Shown in pieces: positions 54,505-64,000 of a DNA stretch of 64,000 nt. Position 1 is the stretch's first letter. Each line of letters starts with the position of its first letter. The DNA is from Trametes villosa (lineage: Eukaryota > Basidiomycota > Agaricomycetes > Polyporales > Polyporaceae). The stretch lies in contig PUDQ02000001.1 in assembly GCA_002964805.2 (NCBI GenBank), positions 5,914,001-5,978,000 on the forward strand, given 5' to 3'. A program made the translations under genes and the position numbers. A model generated the notes under the pieces. The model was given only the letters and a program-made list of their open reading frames with translations, made no database searches and was not told the DNA's origin.

Positions 54505-55864
54505 TCACACGCGGTAGACGATCTTCTCCGCGCTGACCTTGCCTTCCCGCATGTACTGCAAGCCATCTGGAATCGCCTGCAAGCCGCCCTCCCAGAGCTT
54601 GATCGCCGGCGGCTTCACCGCGCCGTCCTTGATCAACTGCGGCACCTTCTTGAGGAACTCCACGATCTGCGCGCGATCCTCGGGTATGACAGGGAAGTGC
54701 GCCACCGTCCCAAAGTCGAATGCGCGGCCGAGGGACGTGTAGATGACCGTAGCTATATGCACGCAGTTAGCGCGGGCCCTCCATTACGTTGGAAGTGGAG
54801 CGAGTATACGCACGGGTGAGCTGCACGTCCTTCCGCTCCGTCGCGCCCGGCTGTGGAATGAGGACGAGAACGACCTTGCCCCCGGAGGGCGCGAGGACTT
54901 CCGCGCTGATGCCCTGCGACTCCTTGAGCGAGATCGCGTCGAGCGCGCGCGTGACGGAGTCGCCCGTCGCCTGCTTGATCTTTGCGACGACGTCCGCGTC
55001 GTGGTAGTCGAACACGTCGTCCGCGCCCAGCGACTTGGCGAGCGCGAAATTGCGCGGGGACGCTGTCGTCACGACCTTGTAGCCCGCGAGGTGGGCAAGC
55101 TGGATTGCGAAGTGCCCGACAGCGGCTGGGGGATTGGTTAGGAAACGCCGGTCGAATCGTAAAGATTGTGAGATACACTCACAGCTTCCGCCGTAGATGA
55201 AAAGCCACTCCTCGCCAGATACCTTGGCGGGAGGTTCGACGAGGCCGAGACGCGTCTTGTGGAACAATGCCTGCGCAGCGGTCCAGAACCTGGCGTTCAA
55301 TTGTATAGATTGGCATACCCGCAAGACGTCGCCGAACATATGAAGAAAAACGCACGCGCAACCGAGTGTAGCTGCCTCGTCGTGGCCGAGCGTGTTCTCG
55401 GGGACAACCCAGACAAGCTCGCCCGGGGTCTTGACGTACTCGGCGAATGCGCCCTCATCCGTGAACGCGCCACCGTGGACGAAGCCTGCGACGTGGTCGC
55501 CGACCTTCGGGCTCGAGACGTTCTTGCCAACTTTCACAACGTGTCCGGAGAAGTCGCAGCCCAGGATCGTGCCAGGCACGCCGACGCCATCGACATCTGC
55601 ATATCATTTCAGCGGTTGCGACCGTGCATAGTATGAGAAGGCGGCTTACGCTTCCAGTCTGTGGGGTTCTGAGCGAGAGAGACCGTCTTAATGAGCACGT
55701 CGTTGTCACTCACAGGAGGAACGGGGTGGTCCTTAACCGCGACGCGGTGTCCCTGTACGAGACCATCGCCGCTTTGTCAGTATATGTCGGTGATGAAGCA
55801 AGTCAGCACCACTGACCTCCTCGACAATAAGAGCCTTCATGGTCTGGGGGATTTCGGAAGCCAT
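54505..55864 (-). CDS. zinc-type alcohol dehydrogenase-like MDR oxidoreductase
   Basis: Six exons (55817-55864, 55650-55752, 55356-55596, 55183-55289, 54814-55125, 54505-54752) encode 352 residues. The start MASEIPQTMKALIVEE, then LIKTVSLAQNPTDWKHVDG and PGTILGCDFSGHVVKVGK, belong to the GroES-like domain. The Rossmann part has SAVGHFAIQLAHLAGYKVVT and SLGADDVFDYHD. The catalytic-zinc Cys/His ligands of true alcohol dehydrogenases are not evident, so it fits the quinone oxidoreductase/enoyl-reductase branch (ToxD-like) and should use NADPH. Substrate unknown. All six joins keep frame and restore family sequence (for example LGCAFWTAAQALFH). It is divergent from the F-box pair. Confidence 0.87.
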
Positions 55865-56741
55865 ATTTGCTGTATGCGCCCAGATGAAGAACTAGTCGAT
55901 TTATGCCTTGTGGGATCGGGGTTAGCACTAGCGATCGCGGAGGTACGCTGTGGGGTGTATATATCGTCCTGTGGCGGATGTTATGTTGGATATGTCAGCG
56001 TGCTGGATCCTTCCATGGTCCTCTCCACGGGGCCTATATCGCGCGATGATGCGCTCACTCTCGCACGTCGTCGTGACTGCCGAGGGATTCCTGCTTTGCA
56101 AGCCATTTGGATTAGTCAGTCTCTGGAGAACCTGGAGTTCCGATCGACCGCCATAGGCACAGACCCAACTGGGACTAGTGCTATATCGCAACGTGGATGT
56201 AGGTCAGTACTGACATAACTATGCGTTTCATACCGGTACGACTGTAGCATTGAATGCAGTGGATTGCCGCAGAGGAGGGAATATAGCACGGTTGAGCAGA
56301 GGCTGAGCGAACCACGTTAGCGCACTCGGGCGGTGCCGAGTGGGCGGGTCCGGACTTTGCCGCGACGGTCCCGCCCAAGACTCGCCCAAGCCGTGTCCAG
56401 TCACTCGTACGGTACTCTTCCGCGTACCAGCACCATACTCAACCAGTTTCTGTCTGCGGCCAAACATTCTGACTGAGATTCGGTCTTCTCAAGCCCTCTG
56501 CGGCGTCGCTGCGATCGCCCGTATGAAGGTCCCCACACGCCACTTCAATGAGGTCCAGCAGGAAAGGCTGTTAGCCCCAAACACTGGTAAAATGGAGATG
56601 GAATACGGGCAACCCCCTCGCCAAGTGTCCACCACAGAGCGCACATACGTCTAGTGTAGAACACAGCGCTAGATTCTATTGTGAACTAATCTATACCTTC
56701 CCTACAGGTCGCCTCCGGTAGATGTATAACACCCGAGAGCC
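55865..56741. other. intergenic region, MDR gene / F-box pair, divergent
   Basis: 877 bases. A plus frame at 56340-56654 could include a 5' exon of the next gene, but I could not join it confidently. Otherwise nothing recognised. Confidence 0.4.
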
Positions 56742-58351
56742 ATGAGCTTTCCAACTGACCCGTTGGCACTACGCAGCTGCTATTGCTTCACTACGACGCC
56801 ATTTCCTACCTCCTGTCCTTCCTCGACTATGCGGACGCCCTCTCGCTGTCGCTCTCATGCAAATACATGGCCTCGGTCCCTCTTGACCCAGCGTTGCATA
56901 CGATTGCCCTCGGTCGCTCTCCAGGGCAGCTAGTGCAGTTCCGGAACCACCTGCTGGCCCATGACTCTCGGCCTCTGTTTCTGCAGTTCTTGGTAGTCAC
57001 CAAAAAGGCGTTGCCGCTTACGGACGCAGGAGATGCCGTAGCGGCGTTGGCAGACGTCTTGGCAAGGGCCAGGAACCTCGAAGTCCTCCGCTGCGAGAAC
57101 TTACGCAACCTCACCGAAGCCCCGGGCACGCGCGTACAGCAGGCCATTGAGTCGCTACCGAACCTGGTCAAACTCTCTCTCCTAGATGGCGATGCAGAGA
57201 TCCTCCTCATCGCCGTGCGATTGCAGTCCTGCCGCGTCCAGCATCTGGCGCTCGGCCTGAAGAAATGGACGTCCTCCAAACAGTACTCCTTCTCTTCCGA
57301 AGACTTTTTCGGTAAACTCGCCCGCTACCGCTGTCTTTCATCCCTCGCCCTCTCCAATACCTACTGCATAATGTCTGACAGCGACCCATGGGAGCGTGCC
57401 TTACACATCCGCATTCCCTCGGTGCGCACGCTCGCAATCTCGTTCGCGGGCGTCCCCCTCGCTCTCGCGGCGGCGGTCTTCCCTAACCTCTCGCATCTCT
57501 ATGCCTTAAGCACGGGCTATCAAGCTCACGATATCGGCCCGTACTGGCGTACCCTGGACGACGTCCGCATCGAAGGGTGCAATCTGACAGCATGGCTCGC
57601 GCTCGACTGCCTCGTGCGGCGATTGGACATCGATGTAGTCCATCACAAGTCGGAGAGGGACGAAGCAGCGATGGAAGCAGCAGAGGAAAGGCGTGCCATC
57701 GAGGTCATAGGGAGCATGAACCCGCTCGTCCTGGCGTGTTCATACACTGCCCGTCGGGACAGCATCTTCTGGCAGCGCTTACCGCAAGTGGCGACTAGGC
57801 TGCGTTTCCTTGAGGTCCGTCTTCTCGAGATTGCGGCGCATTCGCGGGTAAGTGGTCAGTTCCAATGCTCTTGGGTTGCCCCCACACCTCGATAATGCAC
57901 GCTACAAATGCTCACACGGCCGATGTAGAAATGGATGCTCCTGCACTTCAACTTCCCTGCCCTAGTAGCAGCAGTCTTCTACGTCCGCGCGTTCTACTTT
58001 CCCTCCGATCTGTCAAAGGAGTCAATCACTCTCGCAAAATTCCTGGCTTCGCGGCATACGGAGTTGCGGTTTGTTGGGGTGGCCTTCGATGTCGGCGGGC
58101 CCGCGCGCGACAACGACCGTGTCTCCGAGGACGAGTGGCAGGAGTCGTCGTGGTTCGAGATCAGGCGAGGCGACGGGCCCGCGCATGAGGGACACTACGC
58201 TGTTGACACTGAGCATCGTATCGGAGTGCGGAAGATCCCCACAGACGTTGGTCTGAGAGTGCGCGAGTATATGCACGCCGCCGCGTACGATACGTTTGAC
58301 TCAGGCTGGCAGGAGGAATTGTCTGAACTTGTGAAGGGGCACTCTAGATGA
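56742..58351 (+). CDS. F-box/LRR-like protein, tandem copy 1, start uncertain
   Basis: The main coding frame runs from about 56778 to 57847 and resumes at 57929-58351. The F-box reads HYDAISYLLSFLDYADALSL and SLSCKYMASVPLDPALHTIA. The rest is Leu-rich with HIRIPSVRTLAISFAGVPLA and a C-terminal module (FPALVAAVFYVRAFYFPSDL ... SSWFEIRRGDGP) shared with the next gene. The ATG at 56742 aligns with the start of the paralogue but is out of phase with the main frame, so either an intron ends at about 56778 (CTACGCAG) or there is a frame break. The main frame itself has no ATG before 56869. Predicted SCF substrate adaptor by family; target unknown. Confidence 0.7.
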
Positions 58352-58884
58352 TGCAGCCATGAAATTCCCTGTCCGACGCCCTCTTTGTAGTCCCTCCCCT
58401 CCTCTACTTTTTATGCTACTTTCTGATAGTGCCTGAGACATACTATCTGCGATTACGCCGTCTCATGGTGGTCGGTAAAATAACGGCACCAGGTGAGTCT
58501 GCTATACTTTGTGGCACCACAGTGGCACTGCCACTGCGAAGTTCCACTGGGAGGCGCACGCCAGTTGACTTGCGAACGTGCCACTGAGCGATGGCGCCTC
58601 TTACTCACTCCCCCAACTCGCCACTCGACAAAAAGAACGGGCGTCGGCTTATCGACTTGTACCACCACCATACACAGAGGACGATCGCTCAACCGACGCT
58701 AAGTTGTGCTCGGCTGAGTTGTACTTAAGTGCTTCGCCGTTTATCTGTGCTGTTGGAGTAGCTTTCGTCCTGATATCGTGGAGGGAAGAACTATTGTGAG
58801 TTGTACCTGTTATTCGGGAACACGGACTGACTGGGAATGCATGTTGTGTTGGTAGGTAGGAGTGACCCACTACTAGTAGGAGAT
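58352..58884. other. spacer between tandem F-box genes
   Basis: 533 bases with repeated GTGGCAC/GTGCCAC-type words near 58515-58590, including an imperfect inverted arrangement. No gene seen. It presumably holds the promoter of copy 2. Confidence 0.4.
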
Positions 58885-60450
58885 ATGAGCAGGGATAGGA
58901 CGGGCCCGCTGCGTTTGCCATCGCTCAACCACGACATCCTGTCACACATCGCATCCTTCCTATCCTACCCAGACACACTATCGTTGCTATGCACATGCAA
59001 GGCGATCAGCACGATCTCTACCGACGCGGCTCTGCATACGGTCGTGCTCGGGCGTTCTTCGATACAACTCCTACAGTTCCGGGACTTCCTCTTGGCCAGG
59101 ACGCCCCGCGCTCTCTTTGTGCGGTCCCTGACAGTAACCAAAACGGTGACATGGGACCTCGACGGCATGGGGGTTGCGCAGGCTCTCGCAGACATTCTCG
59201 AGAAGACCACTCAGCTCGAGGTGTTCAGCTGCGCCGCAATACGTGAACTCGTCGCCGAGGACGGCCGCGTCAATGAAAACCTTATCGCCCTCACAAGGTT
59301 GAGAGAACTCACGCTCCTCGAAGGCGGGGCCGAAGTAGTCGACATTGCAACGACCACAAAGTCGCTCGGTATCGAGCGACTGACCCTCGACATCGCCTTC
59401 TTCGGAGCCACCCGTATCGCTTTTGAGGACTTCATTGGCAAGCTCGCGCGGTACACCCGCCTCACAGAGCTCTCGATATCCCGAATGTACCGCGCCCAAA
59501 TCGCCCTCCCGCACCCTTCCCAGTACCAGTCCACCGGGATCTGCATCCCCTCCGTGCGCACCCTCACGCTCGCCTGCACGTACCTCCCGCTCGCGCTCGC
59601 CACCGCAGTTTTTCCCAACGTCGCGCACCTCGACTTCAGCAACGCGCGCCACTACCCGAACTTCGGGAACGACCGCCCGCAGCCGCACGACGTCGCCGCG
59701 TGCTGGCCCGCGCTCGAGGACGCGCACATCGACGCGCGCGACCTCGCGGTGTGGCCCATCTCGGGGGCCGTGCGCCGCCTCGACCTCGAGGTCCTGCGGA
59801 GCGGGTACTCGGCCGAGGCGCTTGCGGCCCTCTCGCATATGGATCTGCGCGTGCTGGCGTGCGCGTACACGATCAGCGTGGACAACCGGTTCTGGGAGCA
59901 CCTGCCGACTATCGCGAGGGAGCTGCGCTTCCTGGACGTCCGCCTCCTCGAGCTCTCTGCGAGTCCTCGGGTGAGTATTCTGTCTTCTTGCTATCTGCCC
60001 TCTACCCCGATGGGCTACATGATGACTGAATACTAACATGCTTGTGTCCGATAGAGATACATGCTCACGCACCTCAAGGGCTTCCCGCGGCTCACCGCCC
60101 TGTTCATCTGCATACGCGCGTTCAACTACCCGGCCGACCCACACGCAGAAACCGCGACGCTCGCGCGCCAGCTTGCCAGGGACAACCCGAAGCTGCGCTT
60201 CGTCGGCCTGTCCTTTGCGAACGGGCGCTCCATGCGCGAGGACGAGCCTGTGTTCGAGGAGGAACGGCTCGGGTCGTCGTGGTTCGAGATTCAGCGCGGT
60301 GACACTCTTGCGCTGGACGGTCTAGAGTTCGAGGTCAACTTGAAGGTGCGGGAGATCCCGGCGGAAGTGGGCCTGAGGTTGCGCGACTATATGTACGAGG
60401 TCGATTATGCTACCGCTGATTGGGAGGAGCACTTGGCTACTTTCACGTAA
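58885..60450 (+). CDS. F-box/LRR-like protein, tandem copy 2
   Basis: Two exons (58885-59970, 60055-60450) give about 493 residues; an in-frame upstream ATG at 58837 would add 16. The F-box is LNHDILSHIASFLSYPDTLS and LLCTCKAISTISTDAALHTV. Leu-rich repeats follow (IPSVRTLTLACTYLPLALAT). The C-terminal module has FPRLTALFICIRAFNYPADP and GSSWFEIQRGDTLALD. The intron contains a perfect TACTAAC branch site. It is colinear with copy 1, including the intron at the same place (after SPR / HSR), so the two arose by tandem duplication. F-box proteins load substrates onto SCF ligases; the substrate is unknown. Confidence 0.82.
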
Positions 60451-61153
60451 CCTCGGACGGTACAAGCGGTGCATCTGGGTGTATAACAGGATCCGGCGGT
60501 ATTGTACTCTAGTTGTAAGAGAAGTGGTATTTTGGTATCTGTAGCTACGCTCGTTTTGAGTGCCCCGATGGAGACATTTGCATGGAGGTCGTGTGCTGGG
60601 TGCGTGAGCTGAACTGTGCAACTAGACAACTCATACCGCCGCATCGCTGCCGAGCCTTGGAGCTTGCTAACATATGCATTGCGAAGTGGCTACGATACAA
60701 TGAGGTGGATTTAGACCGTAATGCGGGATTGCAGAGGCAAGGATGTAATTGGAGGTAAGGGGCAAGATCCTAGAGTGACTTTATACGGTGAGGGCGACAC
60801 GACATGTACACGGCCAATGCTGTACAAACAAACCCGAGCAAGGAGAAACGGACATTGTCAAGGCGAAGGGGGGTTCATACCCATGTATGTACAAAGCAGC
60901 CCCGCGCGGTCCTCCCGAGCACGGCAGGACGCGGCGGGGGGCGCTGCGGAGGCAGAGAAGGCATAGTGCATAATCATGTGTCCCAATAATGCGGATGAGG
61001 ATGGCCAAGTGCGGGGGTGCGAGTGACGGTAGATCTGTAATAGAGCAGCGGCGCGTAGTATACTTCAGGGGCCCGTGGTAAGGGACGTCGAGGCACTGTG
61101 GATGTTTTCAAGTACAAGAGCGGAGCGGAGGGGTATGCATGGGAATGAGGCGA
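60451..61153. other. convergent intergenic region
   Basis: 703 bases between the F-box copy 2 stop and the kinase stop. No gene or strong repeat seen. Confidence 0.4.
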
Positions 61154-64000
61154 CTATCGGTACAACTTGACGAGACGCTCGAGCTCCTGGACGACCTCGG
61201 ACATCGTAGGCCTGTCCTGGTGGTCTTGCTGCCACATGCGCTCGATGAGGTCTACGATCTCCGGACACCAGAGCTTGCGCATCCCAGACATCGAAGGTCT
61301 ACACGGGCCATGAGCCACCGGGGAAGATATACATTGGCATCCCACGCACCTCTGCCTCTTCGCACCGACAGCGTCGTAGATCGCATGCTCGTTCATGCCC
61401 TCCCAAGGGTACTTCTTGTTCGGGTTGTGCCACTGCAGGATCTCCCAGTACACCATGGCGCACGAGAACACGTCCACCTTGTGGTTGTACTTGGGGTGCG
61501 GATGCCATAGCTCCGGCGCCTGCCAGTTGACGGTGCCCACTACACTCCGCACCATCGAACGCGTGGACTCCTTCACCTTGGCAAGGCCGAAGTCCGTGAT
61601 CTTGGCAACACCCTTGGAGGTGATGAGGATGTTCGAAGACTTGCAGTCGCGGTGGATAACGGATGGCTTGCGCAGGTGTAGGTACTCGAGACCGCGGGCG
61701 ATATCGAGCATGATGCAGAGCTGTATGCGGAGTGAGCGACTATCATCACAAGGCAGACTATGGACATACCGTTCGGTAGATCGATGGAGGGTTGACGTTG
61801 CGAATGTAGTCGAACAGGTCGCCATTCGAGCAAAGCTCGCTGACGATCATGACCGGCGTGTCCCGCGTGTTCTCCGGAATGCTCACACCGAGCTAATGTC
61901 ACAATTAATACTTGCGCCGGCGATGTGAGCAGATGAACGTACGAAGCGAACAATGTTCGGGTGATCGAAGTCACCAAGCAGCTTCAATTCCTTGATGTCC
62001 ACTGCGAGTAGCAAGTCAGTATGCCATGCCAGCGAAGCGCACACAATAACACGCACTCGAACTCAGCTGCCCTCTGAACTCGGCGATCGCGACCCGACGG
62101 CCCTTGAACTTGCCAATGAAGACGTCCTTGAAGCCGCCGCTCCCAATCTTCTCGAGCTTGGTCAGCTTCTCGGGAGGAATCTCGCGGTCGTCCAGTCCAA
62201 GACTCTCGAGATCCAGTTCGAGTTCTCCTTCGCCGTCTCTCTCCTTATGCCTGACTGACAGAGGCGGCGTACGTGGCTCGTCCAAGTGAACATGTTGCGA
62301 ACGCAGGAGGACAGGGGGAGTAGCGCTACCGCGACCTCCAGACCCGGATTTCGAACGTGTCTTGCGACGACGTGGAACGCGGGCTGTTGACGGAGGGCGG
62401 GCGGTGCCTGTGGACGATGGCGCGGAGGTGGTAGCCTCGCTGCAGTGCCGGTCGCGCCATTGGAGGAGGGCTTCAGCCAACTGGGGCTTCGTCCCACTAA
62501 CATCGATCTCGCGCGTTTCGCACAAGCGAACGAGGTCGTCTCGCCGCATGCGCACTAACGTCTTCGCGGTGGCGACCGTGAGATCGACTGCAACAAAGTT
62601 AGTGCATCCGCAGTGAAACCGCTGCAGGGACGTACCATCGTCGTCCTCCATGGCCTCTTCCCCGTCGTCGCCATCAAGGGTATCAACATCATCCGCTGTG
62701 GACCCTGTTGATTCACTATCATCGGCGGCGCCATCCTCTTCGTCTTCCTCCTCCTCATCTTCATCCTCCTCGCCGATATCCTCCTCGATGTCGTCGTCAC
62801 CGACGACTTTGCCGTTGCGTAGCTTGCGCGGCTCGTCGAGTAGGGTTTCCTCCTCCTCGTCCTCCTCACCGTCCACGCTCCCTTCATCATCGCCCTCTTC
62901 AGCCGCGACAACTGTTCCCTCTTCCTCACTCTCCTCGTCGTCGCCGTCACTCGGTGGCGTATGGGTTTGCAGCTGGCGCGCCCTTAAACGATTCCGTACT
63001 GGGGTGTGGCGTCCACGTAGAGCAGGATTTGCCTTCGGTGTCGCCATGGGAGAAGGAGATTCGTCGAGTTGATCGACGTCGTCGCCTTCCTCAGGATCGC
63101 TCGACAAGAGCTCGTCCTCCTCATTGCCCTCCTCGTCGGTACTCTCGTGGAGGTTCCCAATCTTGCCTTTCGCCTTGCGCATGGGCGTGACACGACGACT
63201 GCCCTCCGAGGCCTCATCGGGTTGTTGCCTATCATGACCAAGCCTACTCACAGAGCCTTTGCTTCGGAGACGGCGAGGGCTCGGCTTGTACTGCCTGAGC
63301 GAGCTCTCGACCTCGGTGAGGTCCGTGAGATCGCTCTCGTCTGGATCTGGCGATGGCAGCCTGCTGACTTGGACGCTGTCGCTGAAACCGACATGCTTCC
63401 CCTTGCCCTTCCTGCCTGATGACGAGCTGGGGCTGGGGCCCACTTCACCGGAAGCCTTGCGAGTGCGAAGGCGAGTGGCGGGTGGGGAGGGTAGCGAACC
63501 AGATGGTGTGGAGGATGTGGGAGAAGACCGACTTGAGGAAGCGTTGCTCAACCCTCGCCTATGGTGAAGATAAGGTGGATGAACATTAGCGCAACGTGCA
63601 GTGACGAACCTTCTCGTAGAGATGCCGCTGGGCTGCTCGACTGCGCTGAAGTCACCAGAACCGCGCTTTCGCTTCCCCTGCGATGGCGAGAGGTCGCCAG
63701 CGTGGTGTTGGATATGGCTCAGAGACAAGCATCGATCCCCCATGAGTTTGCGCGATGTCCGACCGAGGTCGTGCAGGGTTGCCCTCCTTCTTAGTCCATT
63801 TCTGAACCGATTCCCGAAATCCGTCTCTTCCCCACCAGCGACATGACCGCCGCCGTCCGAAGAGTAGTCACTTGAACCACTATCTGCCACCCCGGGAGAT
63901 GAGGGAGGAAGATCTGCAACATCGTCACGGGCGGCTATGATGCAGTCGACGATCTCCGGCTTAGTGAGGAGGTCGGCGTCTTCGGTCAACCCAGCGGCTT
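61154..64000 (-). CDS. SAP-like domain protein kinase (TKL-type), 5' end beyond the edge
   Basis: Exons are 63610-64000 (frame open to the edge), 62636-63558, 62057-62587, 61943-62001, 61770-61892, 61350-61720 and 61154-61298. The N-terminus resembles a SAP helix pair (LTEDADLLTKPEIVDCIIAA). A long Ser/Asp/Glu-rich linker follows, then a SAP-like motif (VRMRRDDLVRLCETREIDVS, then GTKPQLAEALLQW). The kinase domain begins KLEKIGSGGFKDVFIGKFKG, with HRDCKSSNILI, TDFGLAKV and WQAPELWHP intact. The usual VAIK lysine is absent: RVAIAEFRG. Kinase character is TKL/tyrosine-kinase-like. Introns 62588-62635 and 63559-63609 have lengths divisible by three and lack in-frame stops, so retention would keep the frame. 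Nucleic-acid binding through SAP is inferred. Confidence 0.82.

Noticed and set aside
58510..58600. Small TIR element from GTGGCAC/GTGCCAC words
   Set aside because: Arms are short and imperfect, with no clear boundaries or duplication.
59071..60144. 357-codon minus-strand frame
   Set aside because: Exact antisense of the well-supported F-box copy 2.
1..64000. CRISPR arrays, operons, prophage or bacterial defence islands
   Set aside because: The window is eukaryotic, with spliced genes; no regularly spaced repeats were seen.

Overview
The window reads as nuclear DNA of a filamentous basidiomycete, most likely an Agaricomycete of the wood-decay type. The evidence is the GC-rich sequence, a high gene density with almost every gene cut by introns of about 48-75 nt, the GTRNGT/YAG splice sites, and proteins that look basidiomycete (F-box/LRR proteins, a SAP-domain kinase, a fungal-type ADH). 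All gene models were spliced by eye. Splice sites were accepted only when they kept frame and restored a known family sequence, so single-base errors are possible. No rRNA, tRNA, CRISPR or bacterial operon structure was seen.

Layout, left to right. A coiled-coil protein runs off the left edge and shares a promoter with a USP10/Ubp3-type deubiquitinase (1-6.6 kb). Next come the ER O-mannosyltransferase PMT2, the nucleolar methylase fibrillarin (NOP1) and a divergent monocarboxylate-type MFS transporter (7-14.2 kb). An F-box protein and a 1.4 kb gene-free stretch follow (15.6-18.6 kb). A dense housekeeping block occupies 18.6-36.5 kb: proteasome lid subunit RPN8, cytochrome oxidase COX5, CCHC protein GIS2/byr3, ATP synthase epsilon ATP15, a Rab GTPase, a dual-specificity phosphatase, eIF4A, splicing factor SF3B2 and 2-isopropylmalate synthase. 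From 36.5 to 42.2 kb the sequence is gene-poor, with two small unknown genes. Then come mitoribosomal mL54, the ribosome-quality-control E3 ligase HEL2/ZNF598 and a class I methyltransferase whose second intron carries a TIR element (42.5-49.9 kb). The right end has two unknown genes, an MDR dehydrogenase, a tandem pair of related F-box proteins and a SAP-domain protein kinase cut by the right edge.

Most genes act in gene expression and protein turnover: rRNA methylation, splicing, translation initiation, mitochondrial translation, ribosome rescue, proteasome and deubiquitination. They are not a pathway cluster; the order looks like ordinary fungal synteny. I see no mobile defence island or secondary-metabolite cluster.

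Most worth a second look: a 2-isopropylmalate synthase with a duplicated C-terminal regulatory domain; a Rab with Thr in place of the catalytic Gln; a kinase lacking the beta-3 lysine and carrying SAP-like motifs; the TIR element inside an intron of an apparently intact methyltransferase gene; a 31-bp near-perfect palindrome; tandem F-box paralogues, one with an apparent frame break at its start; and a recurrent architecture of 8-34 nt first coding exons in housekeeping genes.
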